Shown: positions 52,306 through 61,874, numbered from the stretch's first letter. The stretch: 64,000 bases of DNA from Thalassobacillus sp043497085 (GCA_043497085.1 JBIEKI010000002.1), one strand, 5' to 3'. Notes: generated by a model from the sequence alone, not told the origin. Numbers and translations are program-made.

Positions 52306-53442
52306 ATGTCTGATTCGAACTTTAAGGATTTATATCAGAAGCGACTGAAAAGAAGAGGGGAAGAAGCTAGCACGGTACGTAAAGTAGTAGCTATTGTATT
52401 GACAACATTATTAGTTGTTTTTATTGGCGGCGGAATCGCCGGTTATTTATATATTAAAGCATCTTTAGAGCCGGTTGACCCAAATGCAGAAGAAGAAATT
52501 ACAGTTGAAATACCACTCGGTTCTTCCACTTCTTCTATCGCAAGTATATTAGAAGAGAACGATCTCATTAAAAATGATGTAATTTTTCGGTTTTATACCA
52601 AATTCAAAAATGAATCTGACTTTCAAGCTGGGGAATATCAATTTACCCAGGCAATGTCTATCGACCAATTGATAGAGTCATTGAAGACAGGAAAAGTAAT
52701 CAGGGAGCCATTATTTCGGGTAACTGTCCCTGAAGGCAGAAAAATTACGCAAATAGCAAAGACCTTTGCAAAATCTAAACAGACAGATTTCACGGCCGAG
52801 GAATTTATGAAGAAAGCGGATGACCCTGAATATATAGAAAAACTAATGGAGCAATATCCTCAATTATTAACGGAGGAAATTCAATCACCTGAAATCCGTC
52901 ACCCTTTAGAAGGGTATTTATTCGCTTCTACTTACGATTTTTATGAAGAAAACCCAAGCATAGAAACGATTATCGAAGGCATGTTGACCAGAACACAGGA
53001 AAATATTATGCCTTACCTGCCTGAACTGGAAAATCTGGGTATTTCCACTGTGCATGAAGTAATTACCATGGCTTCACTTTTAGAAAACGAAGCCCCTACA
53101 GCCGAAGATCGAAAGAAAATAGCTGGTGTTTTTTATAATCGATTGGAAGAAGAAATGCCACTTCAAACAGATCCCACAGTCCTATATGCTCTTGGAAAAC
53201 ACAAAGACAGAGTCCTTCATGAAGATTTGGAAGTAAAATCTCCTTACAATACTTACCAAATAAAAGGGCTGCCAATAGGACCCATATCAAATTTCAACAA
53301 AAACTCATTGGAAGCTGCAGTGCGTCCATCAGAGTCTGATTATCTATATTTTGTAGCTGATGGCGACGGTAACGTATTTTATTCGACGAATTATGATGAC
53401 CATCTAAAAAAGAAAAAGAAGCATATCGATAGCCAAAGGTAG
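52306..53442 (+). CDS. mltG: Endolytic transglycosylase MltG
   Basis: MltG cuts nascent glycan strands at the membrane. It has 378 residues with a cytoplasmic basic start, a membrane segment (about 26-50), a LysM-like domain and the YceG catalytic domain. The catalytic Glu is in 'ASLLENEAPTAEDRKKIAGVFYNRL' (E. coli MltG has ASIVEKE). 'LQTDPTVLYALG' and 'SPYNTYQIKGLPIGPISN' follow as in the family. AAGGAGG precedes the ATG. Confidence 0.95.
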   Translation: MSDSNFKDLYQKRLKRRGEEASTVRKVVAIVLTTLLVVFIGGGIAGYLYIKASLEPVDPNAEEEITVEIPLGSSTSSIASILEENDLIKNDVIFRFYTKFKNESDFQAGEYQFTQAMSIDQLIESLKTGKVIREPLFRVTVPEGRKITQIAKTFAKSKQTDFTAEEFMKKADDPEYIEKLMEQYPQLLTEEIQSPEIRHPLEGYLFASTYDFYEENPSIETIIEGMLTRTQENIMPYLPELENLGISTVHEVITMASLLENEAPTAEDRKKIAGVFYNRLEEEMPLQTDPTVLYALGKHKDRVLHEDLEVKSPYNTYQIKGLPIGPISNFNKNSLEAAVRPSESDYLYFVADGDGNVFYSTNYDDHLKKKKKHIDSQR

Positions 53443-53444
53443 AG

Positions 53445-53528
53445 AAGGGGCTGTCTCAGCAGGTTTGTAACGTCTGAATAGATTAAAACTATAAAGACAG
53501 CATCCTGAGGAGGCAGTCTTTTTTGTGT
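53445..53528 (+). terminator. Probable terminator after mltG
   Basis: GGGGCTGTCTCAGCAGG and CATCCTGAGGAGGCAGTC can pair imperfectly, with TTTTTTGTG after it. Confidence 0.55.
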
Positions 53529-53614
53529 GAGATATTTTAGTGAAGAAATGTAAGCTTTATGTTAAAATATTAGGGTTGTAAAATGAATGAAAGGTTGGTA
53601 AAGGAGTGTTTATA

Positions 53615-54247
53615 ATGGATCGGACGGAGAAATATTTGGCCTCGCTTTTGCCATCTACCCCGATATGGGCTGAGGAATTAGAACAGTTTGCCAAAGAGAA
53701 TCATGTTCCAATTATGGAACCTTTAGGTATTCATTATTTAATGCAGCTAGTACGAGTCAGTCGACCGGAAAGAATTTTAGAAATAGGTGCTGCTATCGGT
53801 TATTCTGCCCTGCGAATGCTGGAAGCTTCCCCGGAATCTTCCATAGTTACAATCGAGCGGGACCCTGAACGTCATCAACAAGCTAAAGCCAACCTTGAAA
53901 AATTAGATAAGCACCGCCAAATCGATCTCGTCTTTGGAGATGCTCTTGAATTTCAAGATGAAATCTCTAAAAAAGGGCCTTTTGATCTGCTATTTATAGA
54001 TGCTGCTAAAGGTCAATACCAAAAATTCTTTGAGTATTATAGTCAGGTGGTTACAGATAAAGGAATCATTGTTTCTGATAATGTTTTGTTTAAAGGATAC
54101 CCCGCAGGAAAAGATGATGATAATAAACGCATGCAAAAGATTGGTGATAAAATCCGTTCCTACAATGAGTGGTTGATCAACCATCCGCAATATCATACTA
54201 CGATTGTGCCAATTGGTGATGGCATAGCAGTGACTGTGAAGAGGTGA
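53615..54247 (+). CDS. trmR: tRNA 5-hydroxyuridine methyltransferase TrmR
   Basis: TrmR (YrrM) methylates ho5U34 to mo5U34 using SAM. It has 210 residues from ATG 53615, with AAAGGAG eight bases before it. SAM-binding motif 'RILEIGAAIGYSALRMLE', then 'IVTIERDPERHQQAK' and 'LLFIDAAKGQYQKFFEYY', typical of the class I O-methyltransferase family 3. The two TrhP genes that make its substrate follow at once. Confidence 0.92.
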   Translation: MDRTEKYLASLLPSTPIWAEELEQFAKENHVPIMEPLGIHYLMQLVRVSRPERILEIGAAIGYSALRMLEASPESSIVTIERDPERHQQAKANLEKLDKHRQIDLVFGDALEFQDEISKKGPFDLLFIDAAKGQYQKFFEYYSQVVTDKGIIVSDNVLFKGYPAGKDDDNKRMQKIGDKIRSYNEWLINHPQYHTTIVPIGDGIAVTVKR

Positions 54248-54254
54248 TGCGACG

Positions 54255-55184
54255 ATGAAGAAACCAGAATTAGTAGTTACACCTGGTAATTTAGGGGAGA
54301 TTGATATACTAGCCGAGGCAGGTGCTGATGCTTTCATTATTGGAGAGCAAGCTTTTGGACTTCGTCTGCCTGGTGAATTTAAAAAAGAGCAGCTGCGTGA
54401 GGCGGTACAACTTATTCATCAATATGATAAAAAAGCTTATGTTGCTGTCAATGGGATTTTCCATAATGAAAAGTTAGAGGCAATGAAAGATTACGTCAGC
54501 TTTGTTGAAAGTATAAATGCAGATGCCATCATTTTCGGGGATCCAGCTGTGCTGATGACAGTTAGAGAAGTAGCACCAAATATGAAGCTGCACTGGAGCA
54601 CAGAAACTACCGGTACTAATTGGTATACTGCCAATTATTGGGGTAGAAAAGGATCAAAACGAGCTGTGCTTGCTAAAGAGTTGAACCTGGACCAGGTGAT
54701 AGAAATTAAGGAAAATGCTGAAGTCGAGATTGAAGTACAGGTTCATGGGATGACCGCTATGTTCCAATCAAAACGACTTTTGGTAGGGAATTATTTCCGT
54801 TATCAAGGGAAAGCCATGGAAATAGAGCGAAAGGGAAAAGGAGAAAATTTATACTTATATGACCATGAACGTGATAATCGTTATCCAATCTTTGAAGACG
54901 AAAATGGCACCCATATCATGAGCCCTAATGACGTTTGTATGATCGATGAATTGTACGAACTGATCGATTCAGGCATTGATGCTTTAAAGATTGATTTCAT
55001 TTTTAAATCTGCTTCTTACAAGAAAGAAGTCACTGCTTTGTACCGGATGGCGATAGATACTTACTTGAAGGACGAAAGCGAGTATAATAAACAAGCAGGA
55101 GAATGGCAAGCTAAGATAGAAAATATTCAACCGAAGAATCGGAAATTGGATACAGGCTTCTTCTTCAAAGAGACGGTTTACTAG
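54255..55184 (+). CDS. trhP1: TrhP1, U32 peptidase-like tRNA hydroxylation protein
   Basis: It has 309 residues of the U32 family. 'ELVVTPGNLGEIDILAEAGADAFIIGEQAFGLRL' (residues 4-37) is the U32 barrel start. It corresponds to YrrN, which with YrrO makes 5-hydroxyuridine at tRNA position 34 using a prephenate-linked pathway in B. subtilis. It lacks the cysteine cluster seen in the partner, as expected for the smaller subunit. Confidence 0.9.
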   Translation: MKKPELVVTPGNLGEIDILAEAGADAFIIGEQAFGLRLPGEFKKEQLREAVQLIHQYDKKAYVAVNGIFHNEKLEAMKDYVSFVESINADAIIFGDPAVLMTVREVAPNMKLHWSTETTGTNWYTANYWGRKGSKRAVLAKELNLDQVIEIKENAEVEIEVQVHGMTAMFQSKRLLVGNYFRYQGKAMEIERKGKGENLYLYDHERDNRYPIFEDENGTHIMSPNDVCMIDELYELIDSGIDALKIDFIFKSASYKKEVTALYRMAIDTYLKDESEYNKQAGEWQAKIENIQPKNRKLDTGFFFKETVY

Positions 55185-55199
55185 AGTTAAGGGGGTACC

Positions 55200-56477
55200 A
55201 TGATGGCAATCGGAGAAATATCAACTGTTATCAATGGAAAAAGAAAAATCACTAAAAAACCTGAACTGCTTGCACCAGCAGGAAATTTGGAGAAGTTGAA
55301 AATAGCTGTCCGATATGGGGCTGATGCAGTCTTTATCGGAGGACAAGAGTTTGGTCTCCGTTCTAATGCAGATAACTTTTCCTTAGAGGAGATGCGGGAA
55401 GGTGTTCAGTTTGCTGAAAGATATGAAGCTCGTATTTATGTAACTACTAATATTATTGCTCATAATGAAAATATGGAAGGGTTGGAAGAATATTTAAAGG
55501 GGATTGAAGCTGCAGGCGTTCATGGGATCATCGTCGCTGATCCTTTAATCATTGAGACATGCAAACAAGCAGCCCCTAAACTTGAAATCCATCTGAGTAC
55601 ACAACAATCCCTTTCCAATTGGAAAGCGGTCCAGTTTTGGAAAGAAGAAGGTCTGGAACGGGTAGTGCTGGCCAGAGAAACGAGCCATGAAGAAATCAAA
55701 GAAATGAAAGACAATGTAGACATTGAAATCGAGACATTCATTCATGGTGCAATGTGTATCGCTTATTCTGGCAAATGTGTATTAAGCAATCATATGACAG
55801 CACGGGATTCCAATCGTGGTGGCTGTTGTCAGTCATGCCGTTGGGATTATGATTTGATGAAGCAAGGAGATAGTGAAGCGGATAAACATGTATTTCCTAA
55901 ACAATCTGCACCATTTGCTATGAGTCCTAAAGACTTGAACTTACTTCACTCAATCCCTAAAATGTGTGATATTGGTATCGATAGTTTGAAGATCGAAGGC
56001 AGGATGAAGTCAATTCACTATGTTGCAACCGTAGTCAGTGTCTATCGAAAGGTCATCGACGCCTACTGTGAAGACCCTGATAATTTTACGATCAGAGAAG
56101 AATGGGTAAGAGAGCTTGCTAAGTGTGCCAATCGAGACACCGCTTCCGCCTTTTATGAAGGGGTGCCAAGCTTTGAAGAGCAAATGTATGGGAAAGATAA
56201 TGGAATACGTAAAACTAATTATGTATTTTCAGGAATGGTAATTGATTTCGATATGGAAACAAATATCGCAACCATACAGCAGCGCAACTTGTTTAAAGCA
56301 GGGGATAAGATTGAATTTTTCGGTCCTGAAATTAGTGGGTTCTCTCAAAGAGTTGTAGCAATTTGGGATGAAAATGAACGTCCGATTGATAAAGCTAACC
56401 ACCCGCTTCAAATAGTAAAAATAAAAGTTGATCGACCCGTATATCCATATAACATGATGCGAAGGGAGAACCACTAA
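55200..56477 (+). CDS. trhP2: TrhP2, U32 peptidase-like tRNA hydroxylation protein
   Basis: It has 425 residues, the larger U32 partner (YrrO). N-terminal 'ELLAPAGNLEKLKIAVRYGADAVFIGGQEFGLR' in two parts; the U32 signature 'FIHGAMCIAYSGKCVLSNHM' region; and the cysteine cluster 'RGGCCQSCRWDY', probably binding an Fe-S cluster as shown for E. coli TrhP. A C-terminal beta-barrel follows (about 345-425). The start is 12 bases after trhP1. Confidence 0.93.
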   Translation: MMAIGEISTVINGKRKITKKPELLAPAGNLEKLKIAVRYGADAVFIGGQEFGLRSNADNFSLEEMREGVQFAERYEARIYVTTNIIAHNENMEGLEEYLKGIEAAGVHGIIVADPLIIETCKQAAPKLEIHLSTQQSLSNWKAVQFWKEEGLERVVLARETSHEEIKEMKDNVDIEIETFIHGAMCIAYSGKCVLSNHMTARDSNRGGCCQSCRWDYDLMKQGDSEADKHVFPKQSAPFAMSPKDLNLLHSIPKMCDIGIDSLKIEGRMKSIHYVATVVSVYRKVIDAYCEDPDNFTIREEWVRELAKCANRDTASAFYEGVPSFEEQMYGKDNGIRKTNYVFSGMVIDFDMETNIATIQQRNLFKAGDKIEFFGPEISGFSQRVVAIWDENERPIDKANHPLQIVKIKVDRPVYPYNMMRRENH

Positions 56478-56479
56478 GC

Positions 56480-57115
56480 ATGTCAGAAAGACCAGTTGTA
56501 ATCGGAGTCGCTGGTGGTACAGGATCGGGAAAGACAAGTGTGACCCGCTCTGTGATCCAGCGTTTTGCAGATAAACCATTATTAATGATTGAACAGGATT
56601 ATTATTATAAAGACCAATATCATCTGCCTATGGAAGAACGTTTAAAAACCAATTATGACCACCCATTGGCATTTGACAATGACTTACTGATCGAGCACTT
56701 AAAGCAGCTGATCCAGGAGAAACCGATTGAAAAGCCAGTCTATGATTATAAAATGCACACAAGATCTAATGAAACGATACATGTAGAACCGAGAGAAGTT
56801 ATTATTGTTGAGGGGATTCTTGTACTGGAAGATGAACGTCTCCGTGACCTGATGGATATCAAAGTGTTTGTCGATACCGATGCTGATGTCCGTATCATTC
56901 GCCGTTTGATGAGAGATATCAAAGAACGAGGCCGATCGATTGATTCCGTGATTGAGCAGTATATCAACGTGGTACGTCCAATGCATCTTCAATTTGTAGA
57001 GCCGACGAAAAGATATGCAGACATCATCATTCCGGAAGGCGGTCAAAACCATGTTGCTATTGATTTGATGGCTACTAAAATAAAAACCATTCTGGAAGAA
57101 CGCAGCGAGAAATAA
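56480..57115 (+). CDS. udk: Uridine/cytidine kinase
   Basis: It phosphorylates uridine and cytidine in salvage. It has 211 residues. P-loop 'GVAGGTGSGKTSVTRSV' at about 8-24, 'EQDYYYKD', 'DHPLAFDNDLL', and 'RRLMRDIKERGRSID' as the lid. It is conserved between yrrO and greA. Confidence 0.97.
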   Translation: MSERPVVIGVAGGTGSGKTSVTRSVIQRFADKPLLMIEQDYYYKDQYHLPMEERLKTNYDHPLAFDNDLLIEHLKQLIQEKPIEKPVYDYKMHTRSNETIHVEPREVIIVEGILVLEDERLRDLMDIKVFVDTDADVRIIRRLMRDIKERGRSIDSVIEQYINVVRPMHLQFVEPTKRYADIIIPEGGQNHVAIDLMATKIKTILEERSEK

Positions 57116-57299
57116 TTGGTAAAAAGAGTTGAAATGTCATATGAAATCTGGCATAGTTTTGTTTAGTAGTTCTAGATAGACATGTTCCTCGATAAAATGA
57201 AGTATACTCAAGCAAGAGCGCACATGAGTTATGTGCAACTCATATTAATAGTTATATTGGGGATAGGAATATAGTTGGGATAAAAGGAGTGTTTGTGAT

Positions 57300-57776
57300 A
57301 TGGCTGAAGAAAAAAGCTACTATATGACACAAGAAGGTAAAGAAAAATTAGAGAATGAGCTGCATTACTTGAAGACAGAGCGTCGACAGGAAGTAGTAGA
57401 AAGAATTAAAGTTGCCCGTGATTTTGGTGACCTTTCTGAGAACTCTGAATATGATTCCGCTAAAGATGAGCAGGCATTTGTGGAAGCGCGTATTTCTCAA
57501 GTAGAAAATATGATTCGCAATGCTGTAATCATCGAAAATGATAATCAGAATCCTGATATGGTCTCTTTAGGTAAATCTGTTACTTTCCAGGAGCTTCCTG
57601 AAGGAGACGAAGAAAAATATACGATTGTCGGAAGTGCGGAAGCAGATCCATTCGAAGGGAAGATTTCCAACGACTCTCCGATGGCTAAAAGTCTTATCGG
57701 TCATGAGGTGGGAGAGCAGGTTACTGTAATGACCCCTGGTGGCGAAATTGAAGTGAAAATCGTAAGTGTTGAATAA
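57300..57776 (+). CDS. greA: Transcription elongation factor GreA
   Basis: It rescues backtracked RNA polymerase. It has 158 residues: an N-terminal coiled coil (about 8-75) with the tip acidic pair in 'DFGDLSENSEYDSAKDEQAF', and a C-terminal FKBP-like domain ('YTIVGSAEADPFEGKISNDSPMAKSLIG' split at about 113). The 184-base gap before it contains a small hairpin ATGAGTT atgtgc AACTCAT (57225-57244) but no promoter I trust. Confidence 0.97.
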   Translation: MAEEKSYYMTQEGKEKLENELHYLKTERRQEVVERIKVARDFGDLSENSEYDSAKDEQAFVEARISQVENMIRNAVIIENDNQNPDMVSLGKSVTFQELPEGDEEKYTIVGSAEADPFEGKISNDSPMAKSLIGHEVGEQVTVMTPGGEIEVKIVSVE

Positions 57777-57783
57777 CTTGTAT

Positions 57784-57818
57784 AAAAAAATGACGGGGCT
57801 TCCCGTCATTTTTTTTGT
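57784..57818 (+). terminator. Terminator after greA
   Basis: AAAAAATGACGGG gctt CCCGTCATTTTTTTT. Confidence 0.9.
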
Positions 57819-57863
57819 TTTAGAACGATAACCGCAGTCCATACTGGAGATAGAGGTGTGGAC

Positions 57864-59573
57864 ATGAATTCTAACCGTTTAATACTATATATGATTAGTT
57901 TGCTGGTTGTTTTTTCAATCTTGATTTACCGGTTGATGGATATCCAGCTTTTCAACACGGAACACTTTGGCGAGGCAAATGTAAATTTGCTGCAGGAAAG
58001 TACTTTACAGCGGACTTCGAAAATCGAATTATCTGATGGCAGAGGTCTTATTGTCGATAGATATGGTAACCCGATGAATAAGAAAGTGGAAAAAGACGTG
58101 GTGATGTTTCCTTTTATCAATGAAGTGGAAGAAATAAAAAATGTGCTAAAGGAAATTATCGGTGTTGACCAATCGGTATGGAATGATTGGTTCTCTAAAG
58201 AAGAGGAAGCATTTTTTCTTACGGATAAAGGCTATAACCTAACAGAAGAACAATTAGACAGAATAGATAAGGCAAGTTTTCCTGGGGTTATGGTGGTTAA
58301 AAAAGAGTCATTACCTGATCGAGAAAGTATCCCGCACTTAATTGGAATGACCGGTGAGGGGGAGGAATCGTTTCTTTCCTCCAATGAAACAGAACTCCAC
58401 GGAATTTCCGGTTTAGAGGCAGCGTTCGATCGTTTTTTAGCTAGTGAAGAAACACAAACGGCTCAATACCATATCGATGCGATGGGTAACCCTTTACTAG
58501 GATTAGGTATGCGACTTACCGACATAGGCAATCCCTTTTATCCTTTATCTATTACAACTACAATCGATATGAAATTACAGCAGAAATTACACGCTATTTT
58601 ACAGGATATGGGCATTATAGAAGGTGGAGTAGTGCTATTGGATGTGAAATCAAGGGAAGTATTAGCCATGATTTCAAGGCCTGACATATCAGTGACTGAA
58701 CTATATGAAGAGCAAAAAAGTATAAAAAACAGGATGCTTACCAGCTATCCACCAGGCTCCATATTTAAAACAGTAATAGCCGCTGCAGCTATAGAAAATT
58801 ATCCTGGTCTACTAAAAACAAAGTTTGATTGCAATAAAAGTTTGTATGGCACTGGTGAAGATGCAAGAAAGTTGGGATTGCTTTCTTTTGAAGATAGTTT
58901 TGCACAAAGCTGTAATTATACATTCGCTGAAACAGCACGTAAGCTGATAAAATTGGATAACGAAGTCATTGAAAATTATGCCAATAAGCTGGGTTTGATC
59001 AATCCTGTAGGCTGGGAAGGGAAAGTTTATCACTATAAAAATTTCAGACAAATTCCAGAAGAAGAGCGCGGTAACGTCTGGGGAGCTGATAGTGACAGAA
59101 GTGTCCCAAGAGCAATAAGTCAAACTGCAATTGGACAGAAAAATGTAAAGGTAACACCATTGTCTATAGCAAATATGATGGCAACCATCGCAGATGACGG
59201 CGTAATAAAACAAGTAAGGGCAGTTCAGCGTATTACCTATGAAAATAACACGGAGCTTCATTCATTTGAATCAGATAGTAGTCAGGCATTATCTGGGGTA
59301 ACTGCATTGAAGCTCCAGGAATTACTGGAAAAAGTTGTAGATGAAGGCACGGGCAGACAGTTAAGCGCGTTACCTATTGCCGGTAAATCGGGCACTGCAG
59401 AAACAGGGAAAGAAGGGGTCAATCATTATTGGTTTGCGGGTTATTTTCCACGGGAAGAGCCGGAATACGCCATGGCAGTAGTGGAGTTGAATCAAAGAAG
59501 AGACGAGCAGCAAATCTACACGCTGTATGCACACTTGGCACAGGAAGTGTTAAGACATAAGATGAAAGATTGA
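57864..59573 (+). CDS. pbpI: Class B penicillin-binding protein (PbpI/YrrR type)
   Basis: It is a transpeptidase for peptidoglycan cross-linking. It has 569 residues: one N-terminal membrane anchor (about 6-27), a dimerisation domain (about 45-220), and a transpeptidase domain with active-site Ser299 in 'PPGSIFKTV' (SxxK), SxN at about 349 ('SCN') and KSGTAETG from 508. B. subtilis YrrR (PBP4b/PbpI) is made in the mother cell under sigma-E, and the position before yrrS is the same. ATG 57864 has GAGGTG before it. Confidence 0.93.
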   Translation: MNSNRLILYMISLLVVFSILIYRLMDIQLFNTEHFGEANVNLLQESTLQRTSKIELSDGRGLIVDRYGNPMNKKVEKDVVMFPFINEVEEIKNVLKEIIGVDQSVWNDWFSKEEEAFFLTDKGYNLTEEQLDRIDKASFPGVMVVKKESLPDRESIPHLIGMTGEGEESFLSSNETELHGISGLEAAFDRFLASEETQTAQYHIDAMGNPLLGLGMRLTDIGNPFYPLSITTTIDMKLQQKLHAILQDMGIIEGGVVLLDVKSREVLAMISRPDISVTELYEEQKSIKNRMLTSYPPGSIFKTVIAAAAIENYPGLLKTKFDCNKSLYGTGEDARKLGLLSFEDSFAQSCNYTFAETARKLIKLDNEVIENYANKLGLINPVGWEGKVYHYKNFRQIPEEERGNVWGADSDRSVPRAISQTAIGQKNVKVTPLSIANMMATIADDGVIKQVRAVQRITYENNTELHSFESDSSQALSGVTALKLQELLEKVVDEGTGRQLSALPIAGKSGTAETGKEGVNHYWFAGYFPREEPEYAMAVVELNQRRDEQQIYTLYAHLAQEVLRHKMKD

Positions 59574-59588
59574 ATTTTTATGTGATAA

Positions 59589-59840
59589 CTAGGGGGTTTG
59601 TGCCAATAAAGACGAAGTCAGCCATCTATGTTCGTATTCCCGCCAAAAGATATCCTTCAGGAAAGCTTCTTTATCTGTTGATATGATAAATTGAAAGACA
59701 GTCTTCTCTTCAACCTGGTCAAAGTATACAACCCTTTGATTATGAAAGAATATACAAAGTTGTTTAGCATTTTTATCGTAGCCTATTTTTACGAAGCTTT
59801 GGTTTCCCCAGATATTCGGATCGAAATCTGTGTATTTCAT
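59589..59840 (-). CDS. Small KTSC-like domain protein
   Basis: It has 83 residues and stands on the opposite strand to its neighbours. GAGGTGAT lies two to three bases before the ATG, an acceptable ribosome binding site. The sequence 'VKIGYDKNAKQLCIFFHNQRVVYFDQV' resembles the KTSC domain (fused to lysyl-tRNA synthetases or phage proteins), though weakly. It ends 16 bases after the PBP gene without a clear terminator. I know no gene at this position in B. subtilis, so it may be a later arrival. Confidence 0.65.
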   Translation of the reverse strand: MKYTDFDPNIWGNQSFVKIGYDKNAKQLCIFFHNQRVVYFDQVEEKTVFQFIISTDKEAFLKDIFWREYEHRWLTSSLLAQTP

Positions 59841-59965
59841 ATCATCACCTCGTTATTTTCTCTAGTACTTAATTCTATTAGATACCTATGAGCAACTTCC
59901 TTCCTTTATTCCAAAAATAGTTTCGAATCGACAAAAATAGCCAGGATTTTAGGGTGTCGTATTAA

Positions 59966-59994
59966 TTGGTTCCTTTATTGGAATCTTGTATAAT
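59966..59994 (+). promoter_or_regulatory. Sigma-A-type promoter for the DUF1510 gene and mtnN
   Basis: TTGGTT (59966-59971), 17-base spacer, perfect TATAAT (59989-59994), 28 bases before the start. Confidence 0.65.
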
Positions 59995-60022
59995 ATAACA
60001 AGGATAAAGGAGGGCTATATGC

Positions 60023-60784
60023 ATGGCAAATAATAATGATAAATATACACGTGCCACAAGGCGTCAAAAAAAGAAGAAAGGCAACCGAATGATCACCTGG
60101 CTAGTCGGGGTAGCGGGTACAATGATTTTATTATTAATCGTATTTTTTACGGTTATGGTCAATCTGGGGGATGACCAGGCCTCAGTGGAAGAAGATAATT
60201 CCATCACCTTAAAAGAACAGTATAAAAAGGATGAGAAGGAAGAGGCTCAAGATTCCAGCGAGCAAAAAGCAGAAGAAGAGCAGGATAAAGATAGTGACAA
60301 TAACGCTGATAAGTCCGACAGGAGTGATCAAGAAGAATCTGAAGAAAACACTGTAAGTGATAAAGAGAAAGAAAAAGAGAAAGCAGAAAAAGAGAAAGAG
60401 AAAGCAGAAAAAGAAGATGAAGACAAGGAAAAAGATAAAGAAGAAGCAAACGTACAAGAAAGTGATAAACCGAATGTCGATAAAGTCATTACAAAGAATT
60501 GGTCTCCTGTACCTACAGAGCAGGAAAATCACACAAGGGTGACTTTTGAAGAAGGCACACAAGATTGGAAAGAAATGACGAGTGCAGTTGCAAAGGGAGC
60601 CGGTTTATCAAAAAGTGATATGATTCTCTGGTGGGCAGATGGAAACGGTCCGAACAGTGTCATTGCAACAGTAACTAATAAAGATCAGACAAAAAACTAT
60701 CGTGTTTATGTTTCATGGGTAGACGGCGCGGGCTATAAGCCTACCAAAGTTGAAGTGCTGCATAAAAACGATCAGAAGCGTTGA
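60023..60784 (+). CDS. DUF1510 membrane-anchored protein (YrrS type)
   Basis: It has 253 residues: a basic start, a membrane segment (about 27-49), then a long charged linker (about 55-150) that is almost only Lys, Glu, Asp, Gln and Ser with KEKEKAEKEKEK-like runs, and a C-terminal DUF1510 domain ('WSPVPTEQENHTRVTFEEGTQDWKEM', split at about 170). The linker is probably a flexible or helical wall-spanning spacer. It follows the PBP gene as in B. subtilis. The role is unknown. Confidence 0.88.
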   Translation: MANNNDKYTRATRRQKKKKGNRMITWLVGVAGTMILLLIVFFTVMVNLGDDQASVEEDNSITLKEQYKKDEKEEAQDSSEQKAEEEQDKDSDNNADKSDRSDQEESEENTVSDKEKEKEKAEKEKEKAEKEDEDKEKDKEEANVQESDKPNVDKVITKNWSPVPTEQENHTRVTFEEGTQDWKEMTSAVAKGAGLSKSDMILWWADGNGPNSVIATVTNKDQTKNYRVYVSWVDGAGYKPTKVEVLHKNDQKR

Positions 60785-60833
60785 GGATAAGTCGCCGCGT
60801 TTCATGAAGCTTAAGCCATAGGGGGAATTGTCA

Positions 60834-61529
60834 ATGACTATAGGAATAATCGGAGCAATGGACGAAGAAGTTGAATTATTAAAGAATAATATGGATGATA
60901 TAAACGAAGAAGAGGTGGCCGGAGTCCAATTTGTGGAAGGTAAGCTGCGCGGTCAAAAAGTAACCGTACTGAAATCAGGTATTGGGAAAGTTAATGCCGC
61001 AATGGCTGCAACGATTCTGCAGGAGCGTTACCAGCCTGACTATGTGATCAACACAGGATCTGCCGGAGGTTTCGCGAAACAGCTGGAAGTAGGGGATATT
61101 GTCATTTCTTCCTTAGTAACACATCATGATGTAGATGTGACTGTCTTCCAATACGAATATGGTCAAGTACCAGGTATGCCTGCAATGTATTCGGCTGATG
61201 ATGATTTAATTGAAAAAGCTGAACGTGCAGTTGAGCAGCTGAAAGTCTCATCAGCTAAGGGCATTATCGCTACCGGGGATGCCTTTATGCAGGAGGCCGA
61301 ACGTGTAGATTTTGTCCGTGGGAAGTTCCCGGAGATGATTGCGGCAGAAATGGAAGCGGCAGCGATCGCTCAAGTATGCTTTAAATATGGCACGCCTTTT
61401 GTAATTATTCGGGCATTATCTGATATTGCTGGTAAAGAATCTAATATCTCATTTGATAAGTTCCTGGAAACAGCTGCAGCAAATGCGGCTACTATCATTA
61501 TGAATATGTTACAAGACCTGCCACAATAA
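60834..61529 (+). CDS. mtnN: 5'-methylthioadenosine/S-adenosylhomocysteine nucleosidase
   Basis: It splits MTA and SAH in the SAM recycling path. It has 231 residues. 'GIIGAMDEEVELL' at the start, 'NTGSAGG', the catalytic 'ATGDAFM' region and 'AAEMEAAAIAQVCF'. ATG 60834 follows AGGGGGAA; TTG 60828 is in frame but too close. Confidence 0.97.
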   Translation: MTIGIIGAMDEEVELLKNNMDDINEEEVAGVQFVEGKLRGQKVTVLKSGIGKVNAAMAATILQERYQPDYVINTGSAGGFAKQLEVGDIVISSLVTHHDVDVTVFQYEYGQVPGMPAMYSADDDLIEKAERAVEQLKVSSAKGIIATGDAFMQEAERVDFVRGKFPEMIAAEMEAAAIAQVCFKYGTPFVIIRALSDIAGKESNISFDKFLETAAANAATIIMNMLQDLPQ

Positions 61530-61605
61530 TACCCATCTAACAACAATTACCACCGAGTTTGAAAGGATTCCATGATAAAATGGAAGATATCGGGGGTGGT
61601 TATCG

Positions 61606-61836
61606 ATGAATTCTATGAAACAATTAGAAAATAAAATTGAAGATTATAAACGCTTTGTCATTACGTTAATCATAGTTAGCAGCTATTTCTTTATAGGGAC
61701 AATCATCAGTATGTATGTTTATCATAATCAGTTAGAAGGCCTTATGGTGACATTGACACTTACGGGTCTCGCTACAGCATTCTACTTTATACTGAAGTTG
61801 AGTGAGTTCCAACAAAAATTAATGGAAGAAGAGTAA
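61606..61836 (+). CDS. YrhC-like small membrane protein
   Basis: It has 76 residues with two membrane segments (about 15-37 and 43-64) and an acidic end. It follows mtnN as yrhC does in B. subtilis, but yrrT and the mccAB genes are not here. The function is unknown. GGGGGTGG precedes the ATG. Confidence 0.75.
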   Translation: MNSMKQLENKIEDYKRFVITLIIVSSYFFIGTIISMYVYHNQLEGLMVTLTLTGLATAFYFILKLSEFQQKLMEEE

Positions 61837-61837
61837 A

Positions 61838-61874
61838 GGCAGGTGACGTCATCGACGTGTCACCTGCTTTTTTG
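61838..61874 (+). terminator. Terminator after the yrhC-like gene
   Basis: GCAGGTGACGTC atc GACGTGTCACCTGC followed by a T-run. Confidence 0.88.

Noticed and set aside
60357..60450. Lys/Glu repeat region as a possible repeat array or frameshift
   Set aside because: It is the charged linker of the DUF1510 protein; the frame is continuous.
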